From: Halomonas caseinilytica
GTDB lineage: Bacteria > Pseudomonadota > Gammaproteobacteria > Pseudomonadales > Halomonadaceae
Direction of reading: 5' to 3'
DNA: 64,000 bases
Assembly (NCBI RefSeq): GCF_001662305.1
Contig: NZ_BDEP01000015.1
Span: 62,001 to 126,000 of the forward strand
Below are positions 26,513-33,272 of the stretch, one piece after another. Position numbers and translations under genes: made by a program. Positions within the stretch are counted from its first letter, which is position 1, and each line of letters starts with the position of its first letter. The notes beneath the pieces were generated by a model that worked only from the letters and a program-made list of their open reading frames with translations, searched no databases and was not told the DNA's origin.

Positions 26513-27146
26513 CGTGGATCAGTTGTTTGATGCCCTGGGTGTGTTGTTCGGCTGGAAGTTCACGAGCCAGTGGGGCGCCTTCGATGAATCAGGTGTCTGG
26601 ATGGCTGAGCTGGCTTTTCTGACTCGCCGACACCTGGAGTTGGGGATCCAACGATGTCGTGAGGCGGTGCAGGAAGCAACGCGGATGGGTAACGAATCTT
26701 GGCCACCGCAGCCTGCTGCATTCGCGGTTCACTGTGAACCGCGCCCAGAGGACTTTGGAATGCCTAGTCTGGAGGTGGCGTGGCATGAGGTATGAGCCCA
26801 TGCTCATGAACCTACCCAATGGCACTGGAGCCATGAGGCCGTGAGGATGGCGGGTAGCGCCGTTGGCTGGTGGGAGCTTACGCATAGCACGGCGTTGTCG
26901 GCTTGGTCACGTCTCGAACGTCACTTCACCCAGGAGTACGGAGCCTTGGTCAATCGGTTGATGAATGGCGAACAACTAGCGGCCTATGCGCTGCTGGAGA
27001 GTGACAGCAATCGTAGCCCCGCCGACCTTGCAGAGCGAGCTGGGCACGAGGTTGCGAACCGAGCGGTCAAGGCAGCGGGTCTTCCGCATCGAATGAGCTC
27101 CGCGCATGGGCTTACAGCACTACGCAACGCGGTCGGCAAGACTTGA
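26388..27146 (+). pseudogene. Lambda P-like helicase-loader gene interrupted by in-frame TGA
   Basis: ATG at 26388 (GGAGG eight bases upstream) opens a frame with replication-protein-P features: FDALGVLFGWKFTSQWGAF and NESWPPQPAAFAVHC. It stops at TGA 26793-26795 after 135 residues. The same frame then continues to 27146 with AHAHEPTQWHWSHEAVRMAG and GWWELTHS, the expected C-terminal half of the same family. A single nonsense change therefore splits a 252-codon gene. P-like proteins load the host replicative helicase at an O-bound origin. If the protein is truly truncated, self-encoded replication is probably impaired. Confidence 0.65.
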
Positions 27147-27154
27147 GCGCTTTC

Positions 27155-27202
27155 ATTGACACTTGAGGGGCAGCGCTTCTTATTCATTGACATTTGAGGG
27201 GC
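27155..27202. other. Direct pair of RK2-type oriV iterons
   Basis: ATTGACACTTGAGGGGC (27155-27171) and ATTGACATTTGAGGGGC (27186-27202) lie 31 bp apart, just after the P-like gene. Both variants (ACACTTG and ACATTTG) occur in the RK2 origin as I recall it. With the pair at 25070-25158 they bracket the replication genes. Confidence 0.7.
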
Positions 27203-27261
27203 CGTGCGGAAACCGCGAGGAAAGCTGTGTATTTGAATGTGGAAAGCGCAAGGGAGCCGCT

Positions 27262-27468
27262 ATGGGAAAATCGCTGTTAGATCGCTGCTTTACCGCTTCT
27301 GGAGCGCTGCATTATCGCCTTAAGTGTCGACTTCATCAGGGGTCGAGACTGTTTGTCACGGATGCACAGGAAAAAACAGACCCGTGCAACGTAATGCAGA
27401 GAAATAGCGATGCTTTGCACATGGCGTACCAACAAAAATCAACGCTGAAGTGCGGGCAGGATGTGTGA
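27262..27468 (+). CDS. Small hypothetical protein
   Basis: A 68-residue ORF (MGKSLLDRCFTASGALHYRLKC...) with AGGGAG five bases upstream lies between the iterons and oriT. It is cysteine-containing (Cys9, Cys23 and others) and matches nothing I know. Its 3' end runs into the oriT nick region, so it may be non-coding leader DNA instead. Confidence 0.3.
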   Translation: MGKSLLDRCFTASGALHYRLKCRLHQGSRLFVTDAQEKTDPCNVMQRNSDALHMAYQQKSTLKCGQDV

Positions 27469-27560
27469 AGTAGTCCCACCTCGCAAGCGAGGTGTTCCTC
27501 TTCACTGGTCCTTATTCGCACCTGCGGTGCTCAACGGACATCCTGCTCTGCGAGGCATGG
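27450..27560 (-). other. oriT: RK2-type (IncP-1, MOBP) origin of transfer
   Basis: On the minus strand the sequence reads CTTCACACATCCTGCCCGC, carrying the IncP nick motif ATCCTG-C (predicted nic between 27457 and 27456). Continuing upstream on that strand is a perfect 8-bp hairpin (27477-27494; CACCTCGC-AA-GCGAGGTG), then GTGAAGAGGAACACC, AGGTGCGAATAAGG, CCGTTGAGCACCGC and GCCTCGCAGAGCAGGAT. Every block lines up in order with RK2 oriT as I remember it. It is adjacent to and divergent from traJ, as in RK2. Confidence 0.9.
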
Positions 27561-27580
27561 AATCTGAGATAGGAGCTGGC

Positions 27581-27952
27581 ATGAGTGAGAAGCAAAGGGT
27601 GACACGGAAGAACAGCACTCCGCTCAAGGTGTACTGCCTTCCGGAAGAGAGAGAACTGATTGAATCCAACGCCAGGCAGGCAGGGCTAAGCGTTGCTTGT
27701 TATCTGCGGGAAGTGGGGCAGGGCTATCAGGTCAATGGCGTTATGGACTACGAGTATGTCCGCGAGCTGGTTCGTGTAAATGGTGACTTGGGGCGTTTAG
27801 GGGGCCTGCTCAAGCTCTGGCTGACAGATGACGTGAGAACGGCTCGCTTCGGGGCGGCTACCATCCTTAGCCTGCTCGGAAGGATCGAAGCCACTCAGGA
27901 GGAAATGAGTCAGGTATTGAAATCCGTGGTACAGCCAAGGGCCAGGTCGTGA
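27581..27952 (+). CDS. traJ: TraJ-like relaxosome accessory protein
   Basis: The 123-residue product matches IncP TraJ along its length: PLKVYCLPEEREL near the N-terminus, then VACYLREVGQGYQ, YEYVRELVRVNGDLGRLGGLLKLWLTDD and RTARFGAATILSLLGRIE. TraJ binds the oriT inverted repeat and recruits TraI. The start (AGGAG four bases upstream) lies 20 bp from oriT. The frame is open upstream to 27461, but that part is oriT DNA. A KorB-type operator follows the stop codon. Confidence 0.92.
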   Translation: MSEKQRVTRKNSTPLKVYCLPEERELIESNARQAGLSVACYLREVGQGYQVNGVMDYEYVRELVRVNGDLGRLGGLLKLWLTDDVRTARFGAATILSLLGRIEATQEEMSQVLKSVVQPRARS

Positions 27953-27956
27953 TTTT

Positions 27957-27969
27957 TTTAGCCGCTAAA
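27957..27969. promoter_or_regulatory. KorB-type operator (OB) 2
   Basis: TTTAGCCGCTAAA, the other S-form of the IncP KorB operator, lies in the 34-bp gap between traJ and traI. Confidence 0.75.
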
Positions 27970-27986
27970 ATGTGGGGCTGGCACTC

Positions 27987-29768
27987 ATGATCGCCAAACA
28001 CGTCCCCATGCGCTCCCTGGGCAAGTCAGACTTTGCTGGTCTGGTGAACTACATCACCGACGAGCAAAGCAAGGAGCACCGTCTTGGCGCGGTACGTCTG
28101 ACCAACTGCGAGGCGTATTCGGTCCAGGATGCCGTCAGCGAGGTACTAGCGACCCAGTTCGCCAATACCCGAGCGAAGAGCGACAAGACCTATCACTTGA
28201 TTGTCAGCTTCCGGGCCGGGGAACAGGTTGAGGCTGATACCCTGGTGGCCATCGAGGACCGTATTTGCAAGGGGCTGGGCTTTGGAGAGCATCAGCGCAT
28301 TAGTGCCGTTCACAACGATACCGACAACCTGCACATCCATATCGCCATCAACAAGATCCACCCGACGCGCAACATCATCCACGAACCATACTACCCACAC
28401 CAGACGCTGGCCGAGCTGTGCGAGGTCATGGAACGGGATTACGGGTTGCAGCAGGACAACCACATGCCGCGCCGACACGGGGCCGAGTCGCGAGCCGCCG
28501 ACATGGAGCGTCATGCCGGTATTGAAAGCCTGATCGGTTGGATCAAACGCGAGTGCCTGGACAACATCAAAACCGCGCAGTCCTGGGCTGAGCTACACCA
28601 GGTCATGCGTGACAATGGCCTGGAACTCCGGGCGCGGGGGAATGGGCTGGTTGTCGTGGCCGGTGATGACGCGGCGGTCAAGGCGAGCACCTTGGGGCGG
28701 GATTTCTCCAAGCCGAAGCTAGAGGCCCGTTTCGGCCCGTTCGAGCCTGACCAGGCGCAACAGGGCAAGCCCCACCGCCAGTACCGCAAAGACCCGGTAC
28801 GGCTGCGCGTGAACACCACCGAGCTTTACGCCCGGTTCAAATCAGAACAGCAGAGCGCGGCAGCCAACAAGACGGCGGCCCTGGACAAAGCCCGGCGGCA
28901 GAAAGACCGCCGGATAGAGAACGCTAAGAAGAAGGGCAAGGCCCGGCGGGCGGCCATCAAGCTCACCAGCGGCAGGCTGACCAAGAAGGTGCTGTATGCG
29001 CAGGCCAGCAGCGCCCTGAAAGCCGACATTGACGCGACCCAGAAGCAGTACCGTGAGGAACGCCAGGCGATCCATGAAGCACACGGGCGCCGCACCTGGG
29101 CCGACTGGCTAAAACGGGAAGCCTTGCAGGGCGATATCGAGGCCCTGGCCGCGTTGCGAGCCAGAGAGGCCGCCCAGGGCCTCAAGGGCAACACCTTGAA
29201 GGGTGAGGGACAGGCGAAGCCCGGCCATGTGCCGGTGATCGACAACATCACCAAGAAAGGCACCATCATTTACCGGGCCGGAGCCAGCGCCGTGCGCGAC
29301 GATGGCGACCGGCTCCAGGTGTCCAGGAAGTCCGACCAGGCAGGCATCCAAAACGCGCTAAGGATGGCCATGGAGCGCTACGGTGAGCGCATCACCGTGA
29401 ACGGTTCGCCAGAGTTCAAAGCGCGGGTGATCAAGGCGGCAGCGGAGGGACAGTTGCCTATCCGGTTTGCGGACCCCGAGCTGGAACGTCGGCGCCAAGC
29501 CATGGCGAACGGCGAGAACATCGCCCCGGCCAAGACCCGAAGCAAACGGGCGGGAGTGCCGCCCATCGGTCAGCCGCCACCCCCGGTGCGCCGGAACCGG
29601 CTGCAATCGCTGTCCCGGGCCGATGTGCTTCACCTTGAGGGACAAACGGGCAAGACTCCGGCACCGCCCCTACAGGGGCCGAGCGAGCAAGAGCGTCGCA
29701 AAGCCAAGTTACGGGCAGAGATGGACGCCAAGAGGGCAAAAAGACAGCAAAAGGGACGTTCACTATAG
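27987..29768 (+). CDS. traI: MOBP relaxase, IncP TraI-like
   Basis: The 593-residue relaxase starts MIAKHVPMRSLGKSDF like RK2 TraI. It has the nicking tyrosine Tyr22 (NYITDEQSK), motif II around TYHLIVSFRAGEQ, and the metal motif III HNDTDNLHIHIAINK (His109, His116, His118). It cuts oriT at nic, stays bound to the 5' end and pilots the strand into the recipient. It is shorter than the ~730-residue RK2 protein and has its own proline-rich C-terminus. GGGG upstream favours ATG 27987 over 27972. All catalytic residues are present, so it should be active. Confidence 0.93.
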   Translation: MIAKHVPMRSLGKSDFAGLVNYITDEQSKEHRLGAVRLTNCEAYSVQDAVSEVLATQFANTRAKSDKTYHLIVSFRAGEQVEADTLVAIEDRICKGLGFGEHQRISAVHNDTDNLHIHIAINKIHPTRNIIHEPYYPHQTLAELCEVMERDYGLQQDNHMPRRHGAESRAADMERHAGIESLIGWIKRECLDNIKTAQSWAELHQVMRDNGLELRARGNGLVVVAGDDAAVKASTLGRDFSKPKLEARFGPFEPDQAQQGKPHRQYRKDPVRLRVNTTELYARFKSEQQSAAANKTAALDKARRQKDRRIENAKKKGKARRAAIKLTSGRLTKKVLYAQASSALKADIDATQKQYREERQAIHEAHGRRTWADWLKREALQGDIEALAALRAREAAQGLKGNTLKGEGQAKPGHVPVIDNITKKGTIIYRAGASAVRDDGDRLQVSRKSDQAGIQNALRMAMERYGERITVNGSPEFKARVIKAAAEGQLPIRFADPELERRRQAMANGENIAPAKTRSKRAGVPPIGQPPPPVRRNRLQSLSRADVLHLEGQTGKTPAPPLQGPSEQERRKAKLRAEMDAKRAKRQQKGRSL

Positions 29769-30054
29769 TGCTTTCCCTTTGGAAGGCGGCAACAAACAGT
29801 AGATGCGATTAACCCTTGGGAAGCCTAACCGTTCCCCAGGACAATGACACCGATGTTCAACAACCATTGGCCGCGCGTTCTGACGGTGTCGCGCAGGTCG
29901 GACGCCGGGATAGTAAGTGACGAGCTATCCCTGTAGAGGTCCACACTTCACCGCTGGGTTCTCCGGCAGGGGTAGGGGCTCGCAATCTTCATGAGTGAGC
30001 CGCTACAGGTTGGTGAGTGCAACTTAGTCACGATGAAGCTAAGAGCACTCAATC
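29769..30054. other. Spacer between traI and trbJ
   Basis: These 286 bp contain no convincing ORF. They presumably hold the trbJ promoter; I see small GC hairpins (for example GGGAAGCC...GTTCCCC near 29818) but no sure regulatory site. Confidence 0.4.
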
Positions 30055-30822
30055 ATGAGAAGAGAACGAATTTTAGCGGCTAAAACGGCTGCCCTCATCA
30101 TGTCCTTGGCGTTGACCACGTCCATGCCTGCCCAAGCGGGCATTCCTGTCGTCGACGGCACCAATCTTCAGCAAAACGTCATGACGGCGATGGAGTCCGT
30201 CTCACAGACCCTCAAGCAGATCGAGCAGTACCAGACGCAGTTGCAGCAGTATGAAAACCAGTTGCAAAACACCATGGCTCCTGCGGCCTATATCTGGGAT
30301 AGGGCACAATCCACGATTAATGATCTGATCCAAGCCACCAATACGCTTCAGCATTATCAGAACCAGCTCGGCAGCCTCGATGCCTACCTAGGCAAGTTCC
30401 AAGACGTAGCGTATTACCGGAGTTCTCCCTGCTTCAATGGCGGCGGTTGCACGGATGCCGAACGTGCAGCGATGGATGAAAACCGCCGCCTGGCGTCTGA
30501 ATCGCAAAAAGCGGCCAACGATGCGCTCTTCCGGGGGCTGGATCAGCAACAGGATAATCTGGCGTCTGATGCTCGACAGCTTGAACGTCTGCAATTTGCT
30601 GCTCAGGGCGCGGATGGCCAACTTGCCGCCATTGGTTACGCCAACCAACTAGCCAGTAACCAGGCCAACCAACTTCTGCAAATCCGCAGCTTGCTGATTG
30701 CTCAGCAGAACGCTGAAGCCGCCCGTCTTGCCGCCGAACTGGATGCAAACGCCAGAGGGGAAGCGCGGGAAAGGCAGATGCGTACCTGGAATTACCAACC
30801 TAGCGCAGCAGATCGCTATTAA
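30055..30822 (+). CDS. trbJ: TrbJ-like conjugation protein (VirB5-like)
   Basis: The 255-residue product has a signal peptide ending AQA and then GIPVVDGTNLQQN. Next come long coiled-coil helices rich in Gln (QIEQYQTQLQQYENQLQNT) and a conserved centre VAYYRSSPCFNGGGCT. The C-terminal block GYANQLASNQANQLLQIRSLLIAQQNA closely matches RK2 TrbJ. TrbJ is a VirB5-type component of the mating apparatus, in the periplasm or at the pilus. A KorB-type operator overlaps codons 6-10. It heads a trbJ-trbK-trbL run without the other trb genes. Confidence 0.92.
   Translation: MRRERILAAKTAALIMSLALTTSMPAQAGIPVVDGTNLQQNVMTAMESVSQTLKQIEQYQTQLQQYENQLQNTMAPAAYIWDRAQSTINDLIQATNTLQHYQNQLGSLDAYLGKFQDVAYYRSSPCFNGGGCTDAERAAMDENRRLASESQKAANDALFRGLDQQQDNLASDARQLERLQFAAQGADGQLAAIGYANQLASNQANQLLQIRSLLIAQQNAEAARLAAELDANARGEARERQMRTWNYQPSAADRY
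30070..30082. promoter_or_regulatory. KorB-type operator (OB) 3, inside trbJ
   Basis: TTTAGCGGCTAAA occurs 15 bp into the trbJ reading frame, where it encodes part of ILAAK. This position could block transcription or early elongation when KorB is bound. Confidence 0.7.
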
Positions 30823-30832
30823 GGAGGCTGCG

Positions 30833-31063
30833 ATGAAGAAGATCATTCCACTTGTGGCAGCTATTGCCTTGGTAGGTTGTGAGCAGGAAACGGTACCAGA
30901 GGCGAGCGCGATCACGTGTGCGCCAGTTGCCTTTCAGCAGGCTATCCGCGAGCTGAGCCGAGAATCGAACCGAAAAGCCTTTACCGAAGCCTGCCGATCT
31001 TTCGAGAAGGCCCAACGCATGCGGGAATGGGAGTTTGAGCCCAGCTCCCCCGACAGATATTGA
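30833..31063 (+). CDS. trbK: TrbK-like entry-exclusion lipoprotein
   Basis: The 76-residue product begins MKKIIPLVAAIALVGCEQE, a lipoprotein signal with lipobox LVGC. AAGGAGG stands five bases upstream of the ATG and 10 bp after trbJ. In RK2 the small lipoprotein TrbK, encoded between trbJ and trbL, blocks entry of a second IncP plasmid. Size, lipobox and position match. Its C-terminus (FEPSSPDRY) resembles that of the upstream TrbJ (YQPSAADRY). It may protect the host cell, or the island, against IncP plasmids. Confidence 0.82.
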   Translation: MKKIIPLVAAIALVGCEQETVPEASAITCAPVAFQQAIRELSRESNRKAFTEACRSFEKAQRMREWEFEPSSPDRY

Positions 31064-31076
31064 GGGAGGGCGTCGC

Positions 31077-32573
31077 ATGAAACGATTCGTGTTTGGTGGT
31101 TTGGGCGTGATCGCCGTCGTCCTGCTGTCCGATACCGCAATGGCTCAGGAGCTATCCAGCAGCAACATCATGGATGATGTGTTGGATCGCTTTCATTCCG
31201 CGGCATCAACGTGGGGGCCTGTCATAGAAGCGGCCGCCAGTCGGTTGTTCTGGACCCTGGTCGTGATCTCGATGGTCTGGACGTTCGGCATGATGGCACT
31301 GCGTAAGGCCGACATTGGTGAGTTCTTTGCCGAGCTTGTTCGTTTCACCATCTTTACAGGCTTTTTCTGGTGGTTGCTGACGAACGCGACTCAGGGCATG
31401 AACATCGCGGGAACCATTGTACAGTCATTGCAAACCCTTGGGGCACAGGCCGGTGGCCTCTCTAACAGCAACTTGGGGCCGTCCAGTATCCTCGATATCG
31501 GTTTTGAACTGTACGACCAGACGGTGAAGGCTACGTCAGAGTTGAGCTGGAAACAGTTTGCCACTGCGTTGGTGATGGAAGGTATGGCCTTGGCCGTATT
31601 GCTGGTGTTGGCGATTATCTCCGTCAACCTGCTCCTGCTGCTAGCCGCCAGTTGGATACTGCTTTATGCGGGAGTGTTTTTCCTGGGGTTTGGCGGCTCC
31701 CGTTGGACATCAGACATGGCGATCAACTATTACAAGGCCATTCTCGGCATAGCGGCTCAGTTGATGGCAATGGTGCTCCTGGTCGCCATCGGTAGAGAGT
31801 TTATTACTCACTACTACTCGCAGTTGAGCGAGAACATGGCGTCCCAGGAGTTGGTCGTGATGCTGGTTGTTTCGGTGATCCTGCTGTTCCTGGTTAACAA
31901 GATTCCACCGATGATTTCCGGCCTGGTGTCGGGTGGCAGTGTGGGAGCAATGGGCATCGGGTCATTCGGTGCCGGTGCTGCGGTAGGAGCAGCCATGACA
32001 GCGGCAGGTATGGCCCTCACGGCGGGCAAGATGGCTGGGAGCGCAATGTTGGGCGGTGCGGCGAATGCAGTAGGTGGCGGGTCAGCCATCAAGGCTGCCT
32101 TCGAGAAGGCCCAGTCCAATATGTCTGGGTCTGGAGCCGACGTGCCGAGCTTTGGCACTGGAGGTGACAGCAAGGGTGGTGGGAGTGGCAGCAGCTCCAC
32201 CGGAAATGAAGCGGGCACCGGTGACACCCCATTTGCGCAGGCGGCTGGTTTCGCTGGTCCTGGCTCCCGATCTGGTGGCGGTAGCGGATTCAGGCGAGCA
32301 GCATCCTTGGGAGCGGGAACGGCTGGCGAGCTAGCTAAAGGGGTTGGGTCGAAGATGGCTGGGAAGTTCCAGGGCAAGGTCGATCAAACCGCTGGTGGCC
32401 GCTTGGCGTCCTCCATCCGCGCGGGCATGGAGCCGGAAGGGGATAGTGATGTCGCAGAAGCGGACGACTCTGCTCCCTCATTCGATAGTAACAGCCTGGG
32501 CGGTAGTGAATACCAGCAGGACCGTAGCGACGAGATCGCTCGCTTTGTGAACCGTGGCCAACAGGACACCTAA
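31077..32573 (+). CDS. trbL: TrbL-like conjugal transfer membrane protein (VirB6-like)
   Basis: The 498-residue protein has a signal-like N-terminus, about six transmembrane helices (for example FWTLVVISMVWTFGMMAL, LAVLLVLAIISVNLLLLLAASWILLYAGVFFLGFGG) and the TrbL/VirB6 motif GFGGSRWTSDMAINYYKA. After residue ~330 a long Gly/Ser/Ala-rich hydrophilic tail begins. TrbL forms part of the inner-membrane channel of the IncP type IV secretion system. GGAGGG precedes the ATG, 13 bp after trbK. The channel ATPases and core complex are absent from the island, so a helper is required. Confidence 0.9.
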   Translation: MKRFVFGGLGVIAVVLLSDTAMAQELSSSNIMDDVLDRFHSAASTWGPVIEAAASRLFWTLVVISMVWTFGMMALRKADIGEFFAELVRFTIFTGFFWWLLTNATQGMNIAGTIVQSLQTLGAQAGGLSNSNLGPSSILDIGFELYDQTVKATSELSWKQFATALVMEGMALAVLLVLAIISVNLLLLLAASWILLYAGVFFLGFGGSRWTSDMAINYYKAILGIAAQLMAMVLLVAIGREFITHYYSQLSENMASQELVVMLVVSVILLFLVNKIPPMISGLVSGGSVGAMGIGSFGAGAAVGAAMTAAGMALTAGKMAGSAMLGGAANAVGGGSAIKAAFEKAQSNMSGSGADVPSFGTGGDSKGGGSGSSSTGNEAGTGDTPFAQAAGFAGPGSRSGGGSGFRRAASLGAGTAGELAKGVGSKMAGKFQGKVDQTAGGRLASSIRAGMEPEGDSDVAEADDSAPSFDSNSLGGSEYQQDRSDEIARFVNRGQQDT

Positions 32574-32585
32574 GGAGATCTCACG

Positions 32586-32852
32586 ATGAAACAACGCCAT
32601 TTTATGGTAGCCCTGGATATGCTCGACGAAGAGCGGGAGGCCTACACAGAAGCCGCTTTCGTACCTGCTGTCGAGCTATCGGTCGAGGGAGAGAGGAACC
32701 TTGGGGCAGAGATTGCCGCTTTCGTGAACCGTCCGGCCCACTCGGGCCGCGAGGAGGCACCACGCAGCACGCACACTAGCAACGATGTAGGAGCTGGAAC
32801 CGGAAGAACCCCGTTTTCAGAGGCGGCGGGATTTTCCGATACTGGCTTCTGA
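32586..32852 (+). CDS. Small protein resembling the TrbL C-terminal tail
   Basis: The 88-residue product follows trbL by 12 bp with AAGGAG upstream. Its C-terminus GAGTGRTPFSEAAGF resembles GTGDTPFAQAAGF in the TrbL tail, and EIAAFVNRPA resembles EIARFVNRGQ at the TrbL end. It thus looks like a duplicated, rearranged piece of TrbL's tail with a new N-terminus (MKQRHFMVALDMLDEE). No membrane segment is visible. It may interact with the same partner as the TrbL tail; no function is known. Confidence 0.55.
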   Translation: MKQRHFMVALDMLDEEREAYTEAAFVPAVELSVEGERNLGAEIAAFVNRPAHSGREEAPRSTHTSNDVGAGTGRTPFSEAAGFSDTGF

Positions 32853-32920
32853 CATTATGGGAGCCATTGACCAGCGATAGCTCAGGCGGCCAATGGCCGC
32901 CTTTCCGCCAGGAGGTAGAC

Positions 32921-33121
32921 ATGACCGGGAAGACACGCTGGCAACGGCGTAAAGAGCTGGAAGACAAAACCGTCGAGCAGGTCGGCGAGACGCACCCAGA
33001 AAGCGGGGAGCCGGCGGTTCGGTGGCTGACTTCCGAAGAGCTGGATGAACTGCGGCGAGATATGAAAGAAGCATCTGCCTGGGCGCGGGCTGAACTGAAA
33101 CGGCGAAAAACAGATAGTTAG
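32921..33121 (+). CDS. Small charged hypothetical protein
   Basis: The 66-residue, highly charged helical protein (MTGKTRWQRRKELEDKTVEQVGE...) has AGGAGG five bases before the ATG. It ends the trb-side cluster, 152 bp before the DUF2075 gene. The family is not recognised; composition suggests a soluble, possibly nucleic-acid-binding protein. Confidence 0.55.
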   Translation: MTGKTRWQRRKELEDKTVEQVGETHPESGEPAVRWLTSEELDELRRDMKEASAWARAELKRRKTDS

Positions 33122-33272
33122 GCTGGGAACCGAAGCCCGTATGCACAGACCCCAGCCCTGTCAGCCTTTTAGTTCTGATCTGTGCTGTTGCAGCCGCTAG
33201 CGTGCATAATTGTCAAATGCATTCATGCGAACAACCTATAACTAACTGACCGAAAAGGGAACTTTTGAGGGT

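Noticed and set aside
24372-26795. Genuine recoding (TAG or TGA read as an amino acid)
   Set aside because: No selenocysteine hairpin or pyrrolysine context is visible, and other genes use these stops normally. Nonsense mutation or sequencing error is simpler.
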